Assembly (NCBI GenBank): GCA_964036045.1
Contig: OZ038395.1
Coordinates: 10,570,288 to 10,634,287 of the forward strand
DNA from: Eutreptiella sp. 'Long Island Sound 2002'
Taxonomy: Eukaryota > Euglenozoa > Euglenophyceae > Eutreptiales > Eutreptiaceae
Length of the DNA stretch: 64,000 nucleotides
Direction of reading: 5' to 3'
Shown piece by piece: positions 1-11,221 of this stretch. A program made the translations under genes and the position numbers. The stretch's first letter is position 1; each line of letters opens with the position of its first letter. A model generated the notes under the pieces. It was not told the origin of the DNA. It searched no databases and worked only from the letters and a program-made list of their open reading frames with translations.

Positions 1-1
1 G

Positions 2-1126
2 GTAACCTGTGGATTGACGAGGTTTACCAGGGTGTTCCCATGTACCAAGCACATTACCGGAGAGGAGACTATCAAGATACTCCTGGAGGAGTGGTTTTGT
101 GTCTATGGGGCGCCCAAGGAGATCAACTCCGATGAGGACGTACGAGTACGCTCAGATACTGGCTGGTACAAGAGGGTCCTGAGATCCCTCAATGTCCAGG
201 TGTCTACGGGGATTCCCTACTCTCACACGAGCAACCCTCTATGTGAGCGACAGATTCGCGTCCTGAAGGAGAACGTCAGGATATGGTGCAAAACTGAACG
301 CACCAGAGACTGGGTGAGACTACTCCCCGTCATATCCTTGATGATGAACTCCCAAGAGAGTTCAGCTACTGGCTACTCGCCACATGAGCTATTCATGGGG
401 CGCCCGGCGTGGTTCCTACATGCCCCCTATCCAGAGGACACCCATTCTTCTGTGGGTGAATGGGTCCAAGAGCAACAAGCGAAGGTGGACAAGGCCAAGG
501 CTATGCTCCAGAGGGTGAGGGAGCGTCAGTGGAACAAGAAGAACAAGCACCGAGTACCGGCCACCTACCAAGAGGGGGACTGGGTGCTGGTGCACCACAG
601 TCGACTACCCGCCTGGCCACGCTCTACCAGCGATGACCCATACTTCGGGCCGTACAAGATTCTATCTGTGGACGGTCACCGTATCACTGTGCGGTGTTCT
701 CCCCGACTAGGGGGGACCCCGGTGTGCGCTGCTCAACACCTGAAGCGCTACCATGATCCTGAAGACCTCTGTGGGGAGGAGTGGGAGCTGACCGACGAGG
801 AAATCGCCGCGCTGGACCTACAAGGGGCTGCCAGCCCTATGGAAGTTGAAGGTGAACTCCCCGACATGAACGCCGAGGAGATGGCTAAGGAGGGCTTCTA
901 CCTGGTGAAGTCTGTCCTACGCCACCGCTATCGCCAGGGTTGGCGCTTCCTCACCCTCTGGGAAGGGTTTGGAGTCGAAGAGGCCACCTGGGAGCCCTTC
1001 TCAGCATTTGTTCTACCTGAGGGACGCCTAAACTCAGTTCTGGTTGACTACTTGTCCCACAACAACCTTGGTGAGTTGCTGAGGCTCGCTGAGACGCTTG
1101 CCTCCAAGACTAAAGCTAGGGACTGA
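2..1126 (+). CDS. Ty3/gypsy chromovirus pol, 3' part: integrase and chromodomain (5' end outside window)
   Basis: The frame is open to the left edge of the window and ends at the stop at 1124-1126, so this is the C-terminal part of a longer polyprotein. Integrase inserts retroelement cDNA into host chromatin. Visible order, numbered from about base 14: end of the integrase core with an Asp-containing stretch NSDEDVRVRSD (about residues 38-48) and the late acidic motif NPLCERQIRVLKENV (about 76-90); the gypsy-type motif ATGYSPHELFMGRP; a basic linker; a GPY/F-like module (DPYFGPYKI, about 210-218); and a chromodomain near residues 290-350 with WRFLTLWEGFGVEEATWEPFS. A C-terminal chromodomain identifies a chromovirus. 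This family differs from the minus-strand elements at 35-64 kb. The fragment has no frameshift. Protease and reverse transcriptase would lie left of the window. Confidence 0.9.
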   Translation, partial: VTCGLTRFTRVFPCTKHITGEETIKILLEEWFCVYGAPKEINSDEDVRVRSDTGWYKRVLRSLNVQVSTGIPYSHTSNPLCERQIRVLKENVRIWCKTERTRDWVRLLPVISLMMNSQESSATGYSPHELFMGRPAWFLHAPYPEDTHSSVGEWVQEQQAKVDKAKAMLQRVRERQWNKKNKHRVPATYQEGDWVLVHHSRLPAWPRSTSDDPYFGPYKILSVDGHRITVRCSPRLGGTPVCAAQHLKRYHDPEDLCGEEWELTDEEIAALDLQGAASPMEVEGELPDMNAEEMAKEGFYLVKSVLRHRYRQGWRFLTLWEGFGVEEATWEPFSAFVLPEGRLNSVLVDYLSHNNLGELLRLAETLASKTKARD

Positions 1127-3667
1127 ACCTTACCCTTACCTGCCAAAGCGTATGTGTGAGTGTGCTAGTCCTAAGGTCCTGAGAGCAAGCCGCAGAAGTG
1201 GTGTCCTAATTATACCCAAGTCTGCGCCCTTGCTAAACCTGGAGGGTTGGCTTATTGATGCCACGGGGTACGCCCCGGGTCTCCCCTCCCCTATGCGCCC
1301 AATTTCTGTGCTGGCGCAAAACCTTGGGGGAATACCCAGCGTGCTAATCCAGGTATTGTTTTCCTTACCTATCTGTCTACTACAGGGAGGGGTGGCCAAA
1401 AGCTATGAAGGCATGTAAAACGCCGTTTTGCTATGTGGCCAAAACACTGACCTAACCACTGCCACAGCCCACCAACCCTGCTAAAATTGCAGGAAAAGGG
1501 TGGGACAGTGACACACCCCCTACAGGTCCTACACACCCTACAGTGGCACCATCCTGGTGGGCGAGCACTGCGCAACTGGCTCTAGCCCCCACGCAGGACT
1601 ACCACTCCTACACGCACACTCTACTGGGCGTTGCGAAGGTGAAGGTGTCATGGGTCCTAGCGACCCTCCTGTGAATTGACAAGAGAACACAGCGCTACTA
1701 AGCAACTGTGGCCTAACAGGAGACGCCACAACGCGTTTCCCCTGCTAGGGCTTGGAGGGAAGGAGTGCTCTCGTGTGCAAGGCGCAGATGTCGATGAAGT
1801 CGGACTCTTTGCTCTGCCACAGGCGGAGCGGAGTTACTTGTTTGTGTGATCTGCGCTCCTGTTTAGCAGGGCATAAAAAAATGCTGCTGCACCACTCACC
1901 CTACCTGCCCACCTGTAAAACAAAGGCAAATGAAAGGGCGTTTGCGGCGGAGGAACCAAGCCACACTCCAAGTATTATACCCTTCTCAGTGTGGCCTATA
2001 ATACGCTGTCCGCAAACACGCTGCATGGAGCAGCTACCCTTGTCAAGCAAGCAAGCGTTAAGGGACTCCTCAGGTTCTCTTAAAGAACGTACCGAGGAGC
2101 CCCTGGGTAGCCTAAACAAGGTTCACCGTGCGCACTTCGCGTGGCCTGCCCTTTAATGCGTGTGTGCATGCACGAGTATGCGACAAGATCGTGGGCAAAC
2201 CTGCCCATCTACGCGTCAATCTTGACTCCACCAGGGGGTGGCCCCGCCTGGGCGTACCTACCTTACCTACCGCTGGGAAGTGAAGCAAGGTGAGAGGACA
2301 AAAGGGGCGCACGCGAAGAAGGTTGCTATGCACTTGTGTGTATGTCTAATCACCCTGATCTGACCGCTAATCATCTGCAATCTTTCTCATCCATCCCTCT
2401 ATCGCGTCCTATCGTTGTTATCGTTGTTGGCGCTGCTACAAGACTCGTTCACGGAGACACGAGACGAGCAATGTGTATGCGGCATGCAAGACGAGCATAC
2501 CTGTAGTTTATTTCTGATTCATTGAAGTCTTTTCGATTGATTTTCGAATTCTTGAATTTTTGAAGCTTCTATTAGTGTGGGTGGAATCTGTATGTTTATT
2601 TATTAATGTGTGTCTCGTCATTTTCAAGACTACGTGAGACATACGTTTATAATTCCATTATTTCTCCATTTTCCGGCGCTTCGCTAGGAGCCGCTCCTGC
2701 GCGCCGCCATTTTATGCGTATGAGTTTCTGGATTTCAAAAATCCAGAGATGACTATAATTTCTATAAAAATGTGCTTCTGATGCACAATTTGATTCTGCT
2801 CAGGTGTGTCGTTTCAGAAAAATTCTACGCCGTCATTTGACGGATTTTGGTGTCGTTGCTTCGTTTTTGCGTGGATTCGTCCATAATTCTCCCATTCCTG
2901 CCTCTGCAGATACCCACGCGCAGCCTCGCTGAGTAGGCCGTGTTCGGGCCGAAACACAGGTGCCTGGAGAGACTGAGCAGAACCAAGACCCCACCAAGGG
3001 GCAAATTTAATTTTCTTTCGACTCCCTTCGCCCTAAGACAGGTCACAGGTCGCCAGCAGGTTTACGAGAACCCATGCGAGTGTGTATATTGTGTCTTGCG
3101 TTTGGGTTGTGTCGACGCTGCATCTTGGAGGGAGGGATGCATATGCACATGTTTGGCATGCTCCCAAACTAACCCAACCAAGCCACAGGAGCCCCGGCAG
3201 CGCCATGAGCGCTGAGTCTTCTATAGGATATGATACAATCAGAGCAGCAAAAGGACGCCAGCCATGGTGAGCGCCCATTTTTCAGTGTGAGGGAGACTGT
3301 AGGTATCTTAAAGTAGATGTGGAAACCAAGGAAAGGCCAAGAAAAATTCCCTTTTTCCTAAAATGCGACAGTGGTGGCCACCACAGCACAAGGGGGGAGT
3401 AAGAAAAAGTGCTTTTCCATTGCTTTGAGGCATACTCTAGTTGTATTAGAGATGCACTGAGCATCCATGCATTTGAATCTTAGTATTGGTCCAACCAAAA
3501 CTGGTGAGAACACATTTTGACCTATGGAACCAAACACCCAATCAGGATATGGAGTGGACCCCTTAATCCCCTTTCAATGTGAAGTAAAACATCTTTTCCT
3601 GAGTTGACTGAGCACTGACATACCTAAAGTAGAGCCTATGAATTTATCTATGTTTTTCTATGAATTC
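1127..3667. other. Non-coding stretch; probably 3' LTR/UTR of the preceding retrotransposon, then unassigned DNA
   Basis: Only short frames without recognisable motifs occur here. The first 1-1.3 kb is likely the 3' untranslated region and LTR of the truncated chromovirus, by position only. From about 2480 to 2830 the sequence turns AT-rich, with a GC-rich palindrome-like patch near 2675-2705. I see no RNA gene. Confidence 0.4.
1384..1392 (+). promoter_or_regulatory. Candidate polypurine tract and 3' LTR start
   Basis: A short purine run (AGGGAGGGG) lies about 260 bp after the pol stop and is followed at once by TG, the usual first bases of an LTR. It is the best candidate here for the plus-strand primer and the left end of a 3' LTR. 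I could not find a matching CA end or a second LTR copy, so this is only a suggestion. Confidence 0.25.
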
Positions 3668-3760
3668 TTAGCTATCCTAGTGGTAGGCACCCTAGGGGGC
3701 TGGGCACCTCTTTTTGAGAGGTCCTGGGTTCAATTCCTGGTCAGCCTAGCTAAGTAGGAA
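3668..3760 (+). mobile_element. tRNA-derived SINE-like sequence (degenerate)
   Basis: The sequence has an A-box-like segment (TATCCTAGTGGTAGGCACC) and, about 45 bases on, a B-box-like segment (GGGTTCAATTCC) matching the RNA polymerase III promoter consensus with one change. A short variable-arm-like hairpin (ACCTC/GAGGT) lies between them. The T-arm stem does not pair properly, so it is not a functional tRNA; a tRNA-headed SINE relic is more likely. I could not define its body or tail. Confidence 0.4.
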
Positions 3761-5243
3761 GATCCCATGTGACATGGCAGTGACCTCATCGCCACATACC
3801 ATGCCACCTCAGCACATATGGGACCCAAAACAAAGAGTGCACATCTCCTAAGATGGCACTATGGAGAGAGAGTGACCCTGAGGCAGTTTTCTAACTCTTT
3901 TCCTAAAACATTTCAGCTATCTTTGTGAATATGCATTCATTTGTGACCTAGGTTGCAGTTTCTGTGAATATCCAATCAGCTTTCACTGTTTACACTGCAG
4001 CCCTTCATGCTTTGATCCTGAATTACCTTCTCCTTGCATACTATTGGCTTGGGCTATCCTGGATTGACTTGGCTTTACTGTATTTCAACAAACAAAAGCT
4101 TTTCATCATCCAAAACAAGCAGCAGGACACCCTACAGCAACAACAAGCAGCAGGAGAAGCAAAAACACAGTGCTGAAAACACTATAAACTTTTCTCTCCG
4201 CCTTAGCCGATAAATCGGCCAGCGTTGCCTAAGCCAACTATTTTTTTTCCTAGTTCACCAATTTGGCTAGAAAAATTCACCAAAAACCCCCAAAAAGAAG
4301 AAAGGCGAAGCTCTGGAAAAAAAGATTGAAAAAAATTGGATAATTTGTCCCCAATTGTCCCATGTTTGTTAATTCTTCTCTTACTCGATTCTTCTCTTAC
4401 TTGCCATCAATTTCGCACACTGTTTCGTATATTTCCCAAAATGGTATATGCGCCATCCATACTCATTGAGTGAAGTAGTATTTGTCATGCCCAGGTTCAG
4501 CGGTACATGAATGAGTTGAAAACGAGCTCCAGTTTTGGCTCAATTTCAGCCGGGCGATGACCTTGGTGGAATGTGGCCCCATTTTTTCTGTACCCCCGTC
4601 ACGCCCATGTCCCCTGGCCCTGTGTTACATTTTCCATAGGTGAGCACCCTCCACAGTCCGTGTTCTCGGAAAAGACTTTGTGCAGAGCATTGCCGGTGTC
4701 AGCGTAAAGACGCCAAATGGTAGCAGCAGCACTTGTTCTATACATGTTCAGCCGAAAAACGGGTGCCCCACTATCAGAGATTATAAATAATTTTCCCTCA
4801 ACCCACCTTCCTTCTCTCCGACTCAACAAATGCGATGCCTCCCCCCCTCCCTATCCGCAACAGGGAGCTTCCCTCCTAAAAAAGCGAACATGTATGTACC
4901 CCCGGAATCATCCACCGGCATTACTCGCCCTTTCCCTCTTTCCCTGTCCAATACCCCCAAGAGCACCCGGTGGGGAAACTATGTCCATTGGACGGGCGGG
5001 TGGAAACACACCATCAGGTATTGCGGCTGGGTATCATGTTTAACACTGTACGGAAAGCGTTTGGGTTGGATCAGCATACGCAGAAAGAGGCCAAATGGGA
5101 AAAACCATAACCAGAAACTTCGCCAAGAGCTAACAGACCAGGGGTGGCTGGTGGTGTATGCTGATGCGAAGCGGGTGCGGGAGTGGATGTGAGCGGGATT
5201 TGGGGTTTAGCATGGGGAACAACTGGCACGCAACTATCATGCG
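3761..5243. other. No gene recognised
   Basis: Short frames only. An A-rich patch lies near 4240-4345. The overlapping frames around 4717-5192 have proline-rich, low-information translations and no domain. I see no RNA gene or terminal repeat. Confidence 0.4.
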
Positions 5244-6332
5244 CTGTCAAACCATGGCCAGCCCGCTGTCACTGCCAAACCTTGGCGAAGCCCCTCGCTG
5301 TCACCGTCAAACCATGGCCAGGCCCCCAATGTTGGGCCACTATCACCATCAAACCAGAGCTAGGCAGCCGTCAAATCATACCAACGCTGCTAGCTTGTCA
5401 AACCATTGGTACGCCAGTGCTAGGCCGCTATCACTATCAACCAATGGCCATGGCGCCGCCGGACCATTGTCTTTACTAGGCCGCCGCCGCTGTCAACCCG
5501 GGGCCAGGCCGCCATAGCTCTGAAACAGTGACCACGCTGCCGTCAATGTCAAACTATAGCCATCCCGCTGTCTGGCCGTTGTCACTAACAAATCATGGCT
5601 AGGTCCTTGTCCGGCCGCTGTCCATGTCAAACCATGGCCACGGCTTTGTCACTATCAAACCATGGCTAGGCCGGTGTCATCGTTGTCAATCCATGACCAG
5701 GGCGCTGCCACGATAAAACCATGGCCAGGCCGCTGCCATTGTCAAACTATTGCAATGCCGCCATCATTGTCAAGCTGTGGCCAAGCCGCTCTCACCATCA
5801 ACCCGTGGCCACGGCGCTGTCACTATCAGTGTCAAACCATTGCCAGTCACTGTCAATGTCAAACCATTGCCAAGCCGCTGCCACTTTCGAACTATGGCGA
5901 AGCCGCTCCAATGAGGCTGCCATCGCTGTCAAGCTGTGGCCAAGCTACTGCTGCTGTCAACCCGTAGCCAGGCCATTGTCACTATCAAACCATGGCCAGG
6001 CCACCAATGTTCCGCCGTTGTCGCTGTCAACCCATGGCCAAGCCGATGTCATTGTCAAACCATGGCCAGGCCACCGATGGTACGCCGTTGTCGCTGTCAA
6101 CCCGTGGCCAATTCGCTGTTCGGCCACCATAACGGTCAAACCATGGCCAAGCCGCTGTCATTGTCAAACCATGGACAGGCCGCTGTCACTGTCAAACCAT
6201 GGTCAGGCCGCTGTCCGGCCGCTGTCACTATCAAATCATCGCCAGGCTGCCCAGTGTCACTGTCAAACCATGGCCACATGCCTGTGTCACTATCAAACCA
6301 TGGCCAGGCCGGTGTCAGGCCGCTGTCATTGA
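5244..6332. repeat. Imperfect 28-bp minisatellite (about 1.1 kb)
   Basis: A motif around TCAAACCATGGCCAGGCCGC recurs dozens of times. Where units are best conserved (about 6140-6320) the period is 28 bp; elsewhere units are shortened, lengthened or mixed with variants such as AACCCGTGGCC. Because 28 is not a multiple of three, the repeat reads in all frames, giving several overlapping ORFs rich in RPLSLSNHGQA-like peptides. I treat those as artefacts. The left half is more degenerate than the right. Confidence 0.85.
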
Positions 6333-9300
6333 TTCATCGGCACACCCACTAATACATAGCACGGCACCCGCAGCTCATTGCCTCCACACTTGCCCCATTT
6401 CTGTGTTTCTCCAAAAATGCATAATGCCATGCACACTATGTTGAAACCACGGGAAATGCAGACAGTTAGCCCTCTAACACAAAACCATACTACATACGCA
6501 ACACAAACACTGCACAGTGCAACCCAACGTTGACCCCACAACATGCAAACACCACAAAAAAAGGCAGACGATTGCCACACAGAAAACACTGACCACTTTT
6601 CTGCAACAATTGTTCAAAAACAACAACAGCAACTCGGGACTGCCACAACAACTGGTGATTTTATCTCACCAGAAAGAACCAACGACGGCAACTGCAACAA
6701 TACAACGAGCAACAGCCGCAACACACAGACACACACACTGCAACAGCACTTCTGTGAAGCTACTTTGAGCCAGATGCATCCTTGTGCATGCTGCTGCAAC
6801 TGTTGACTGCAAGATACTAAACGAAACGACTGGGTTCATCTCACCTATCCTTGATCATCTGACTGGTGCACACAAATAGTAAGCACACAATAATGCAAAC
6901 AAACACGTCTTGGCATGCATCCAGGAAGACATATGTCATATTTGGAAAGAGCGGCACAATCTTGCAATGAGACGATGAGATATGATATCAGGACTGCGCA
7001 GAACCTGTTGAAAACAGGCACATGTAACAATTACAATACAATGCCACCTTTTCTGTGGCCTTGTCACAATTTCCAATCCAAGCGAACAAAAAAGAAAAGA
7101 TAAATCGACATTCACCTTACTTACCACCTTAAATACACATGCAAAGATTATCCAAAGATGCAGGCCTGCTGCACGACTGCTGGAATCCATCGAGCCCATT
7201 GTGCCTGTGATCTGCCTCTCTTTCTCTCCTCTCGCTCTGTATCGCTGTCTCTGTCGATCTCTGTCCGTCCGTCTGTCTGTCACTCACTCAGCCTGCCTTT
7301 GTACGGCGCTTTGATGTTCTCACATCGTGCACAATTGCGTGCGTGTGACCATGTTCAGAGTTTCGACACTCACAAAGCTTCATGCCTTCGCGCATCTGTT
7401 GTTTTTTCCTGATCTGGCGATTTGTAATGTAATGCGTCCCCTCGCCAATATGACAGTGATTGACCCTTGAAGACAAATACAACAAAAACAGGATTCGCAG
7501 GGGGGAAATGGACCTGATATAAGGGGTTCTCCATGCAACAGGCGACGAAAAAAAATGCATTGGTGACAGTACAATGGTCACAATGCCAGCATGGGAAACC
7601 ATGGTAACAATCGTGACAGTGGCGTTTGCTCCCACCCTGCTGAAGACATACAATAATTGCACGAAGTGCCGACGCGTCAGCTGCCGTGCATGCAAGGGAA
7701 ATTGGACATAATCCTGCAAGTGCGCCATTATTTGATGGCAGAAACATTCAGCCACAAAAAAGACAAATCCCCTCCCCTGTCCAAGCAAGCAAGCAGTTCG
7801 ACACCACATGCAGCTGGACTTAGTTAGACACACGAAGCTCACGCACCACATATGGTGCTGAAATTGCTGACCGAAACGCCTCAAAAATTGCCATTCACAC
7901 GGTCATTCTGTCCCACTGCGCTCAGAGACACTGCCGTGGCTCGGAGGGGGAGGGGTCCAAGTAATTTTTGAGCCATGGAATCACCGCGCCAAGGGTGAAG
8001 GGTGTGCGGGATCTGTTGGCCCATTTGCACGACCACGTACAAGGTGCGTGCCTTCATAAGACGAGGGGAAAACACGTGCACTAATGCACCTGCAAACTTA
8101 ATCATCGTCAAAAGGTGAATCAACCATGCATCAGTACACCTGAGTGCTTGGCTGTGCCAGTTCAACTGAACTGGCCGTTTCGAAGGGTTGGAGGTTCCTA
8201 ATCCTCTCTGGTGAGTGATGAACAGTAAAATTCGAAAATGTACATAGAATGTATAAAGCGTTGCCGCAACCATCCACGGCAATAACGGTCACAACGGCAA
8301 CATTTCAGCAAGATTGTATCGAATTTGGGATTCGAGCCATCTCTTGATCTTTTGGGGCGGCCTGTCCCGACAGGGATGGAGGTGTTTGCTGCTGACGATC
8401 ATGGGGTGCGGTGCCCAGGCATGAGGCATCAGGAGAGCAAAGACTGGGCACGCGCGTCTCAAACACACTTGCCACCCTACCCGCTGCAGAGCATAGAACA
8501 CACAAGAGAGCAAATTGTAATTTTCAACACATTTGAACCAAGCTGGAGAGCACAACCCCAACAGTCATACACAACAACCTGCCCCCAACACCAGCCACCT
8601 GGCGTTGGGTGCAGCGTACCATTCCGTGTGGCCTATTGACCACGCCCCCGCTGTTGTTTACGGGGCCCCATCGCTCTCAAAAATGAGCACCCCTCTTTCC
8701 CGTTCAAAGCTTGTTTTGACGATTTGCTTACGAGCAAACGGCGACTTATTGTAAGTAGCAGTGCCGTGGTCCCAACCAATCGTCTGTGAGGCAGTCATAG
8801 GCATTCGAAACCTGCAAAGCATAAGATAATACGTTGCTGCTGCTGCGCCGCAATGCATGCCTCTTAACGATACGGGCCCTGAGGACCTGTGCCCGAAGAA
8901 CGTAATTTTCGGCCTTGCTGTCGATGAAAAATGGGCGGCAGCGTCGTTGCAGAATGTTGGAGCAAAGCACCACAGTAACGAAACTTCAATGCGTTGCTAA
9001 CTCACACAAGGCAACATTCAAAACTGTACTGTGGTGCCAAGAAATCAAGCCACTTTCCGAGCGGCGGGCACGCACCCCAACTGCGCGTTCGTGCATGCAT
9101 ATGGCTCGTCTTATTGGACGAAAAAAGTCTCTCCGGGTGGTCAGTGCAAAGGCAGAAAGCCGCTGTTGAGCTACTGAGCGGCCGCTCCCCTTACCAGCCC
9201 GTCGAGCGACGCCACCACGCAAAGGTGCATCGGTTTGGAGCCTCAAGGTGGGCAAACACAACCTCATAGGTGGCCATTCAAGGACGCTGTGGTAATTTGC

Positions 9301-11221
9301 AGACCATTGCAGGAAAATGCTAAATATTCGTGAACGGAAATCCAAACATCTTCCACCTAACGCTGCAACGCACAAGCTTGTTGCATGATGTCTCAGGATT
9401 CTTGCAAACAGGGAATACGAATTTGACGAGTCATGGCGCATAGCAGCGTTGGTGGACAACATTTCGTCCACAGCAAATCACAAACCTCTGTTGTGGAGCC
9501 CTTTGGCCTTGTCGCTTCAAATATTCAGCCCTGCAGCATGCATTGCAATGGTGACCAGTGCACTGTTGTCCATTTGCTCAACGAAAGAGGCGCATTCCCG
9601 TCCGCAGAGTTTGCACACTACCTGCCACTTCCCTCTTTACTAACTCCTTCATAAAGAACAGCTCTGGTTCCAGTGGAGGCAGGGCGTTGCACGGCCTCTG
9701 GCTTGCCTGCGGCTTCTTCCTTTTCTGTTCCTTTTCTGTGGAGGGAGGGGAAACTTTTGTCAATGCCCAACCTACACCACGAAGGCTAGCACTTTTGATG
9801 GGCACATACCCAATACCCAACATCTTCATTTCACTTTTGTAGACTTTTGCCATAAATTTGGACTGGGAGGTGTTGAAGGTGATGTGAGCAGTCGAATGCA
9901 AAGGCTCGTTGGCAACCTTTGGCTTTCCCATCGCGTACTCAGTGATACAAATCTACAAGGAAATTGAAGGACCTGAGCACATTCACCTTGAATCTGACAG
10001 TGACTTTGGCTCACCTTCTCTATTTCTATGGTCCTCTATCTCTTGCGTGTGGAAACGCCTTGCTCAGATAGGTACGAAAGGGGGAACGAGCCCTTCCAAG
10101 CCCGCGTTCGCGACTTGGATCCGCTCAGTTGTCAGCCCCAAGCCCAACTCAGCCTCCCCACTGACTGAGAGCTAACTCTTTTGGTTGGTTGTGGGCATGT
10201 TTTCTACGTCTTTTACGTCTCTCGCAAAGCTTGCCCGCAAAAGTGTGAACGTCTATTGGCGTCCGACCACAAGCTTCGGTGTGATCTCAGGAAATAAGGA
10301 AAGTGCAAAACGAAGGTACACGCAGTAGTCAGTATGGGGGAGAATAGGTGACAAGCTGAGAATTTTCGGTTTGAGAATAGGAATGGCCGGACTCCCCCCC
10401 CCCCGAACCCTCCCTCCCACCAACCCAGATCGGCGGCTGCATACACCCTCTGCACCCAGGTACGCGCCAGAAAAAGACACATGCACTGGATAAAGACCAC
10501 AACTGCTCGTTTAAGAGGGACCAAGACTTCGGGTCCGTGCCATGTCCCATTCAGTAATCTTTGCCCCCCTTCCCAAACACACACACAGACGTCGGGAGGG
10601 GCCAAACGCTTCTGGTTGGTGATTGAATTGATTTAATTAGATCGCCGACCACTTGATCATGTTTGAGGCCGCAGACGCTCCTCTGCGGGAGGACAGGACA
10701 GTTTGTTGCTCGTCGTTGTCTGGCCTCTTTCGGGTTTGTTTCGGGACATGGGCACTGACCACCTCTGAAAGTTATGGCCCGGATGCCTCGGTTACCCAAA
10801 ACCGCGTACACAAAATCGCGAAAGTGGTCTCCTGTGCCGCGTCCAAAATTGTTACCTGTACAATTTCGAATATTGTATGACATTCACTACCTCATCGGAC
10901 CATGTTCAATCCCGTGCTGGATTGTGATATCGAGGGTACGTGCCCGGCCATTTGGCATTGTGGCTGGGAACTGGGAGATGTCAAATACCCGGGCGCACAA
11001 ATATTGCGTCAATGAACGCCTTTTGGTTATTGACGAACATTCGGGAGAATCGTAGCGGGAGGCGAAGGGGCTTGGCGCGAATGTCCGAATTAGAAGGTGT
11101 ATAGGCCTTACTCCGCGACCAAACAAGTTGCAAGGCATTTAGCTCCAAGTCCGTGCGGTTGACTTGAGGTCGACATTGGGCTTGGGCTAACTAATGTGGA
11201 ACGTAAGAAAATTCGCATCCC
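6333..11221. other. Long stretch with no convincing gene
   Basis: About 4.9 kb of short frames on both strands with no domain, signal peptide or membrane segment I recognise. Local features: CA/CAA-rich low complexity at about 6490-6760, a pyrimidine-rich simple sequence at about 7210-7285, and a C10 run at 10391-10400. The longest frame (7288-7884, minus) has no protein-like pattern. Small exons of a split gene cannot be excluded. Confidence 0.4.

Noticed and set aside
5721-6352. Frames of 203 and 138 codons rich in RPLSLSNHGQA
   Set aside because: Translations of the 28-bp minisatellite; the period is not a multiple of three and the peptide shifts between overlapping frames.
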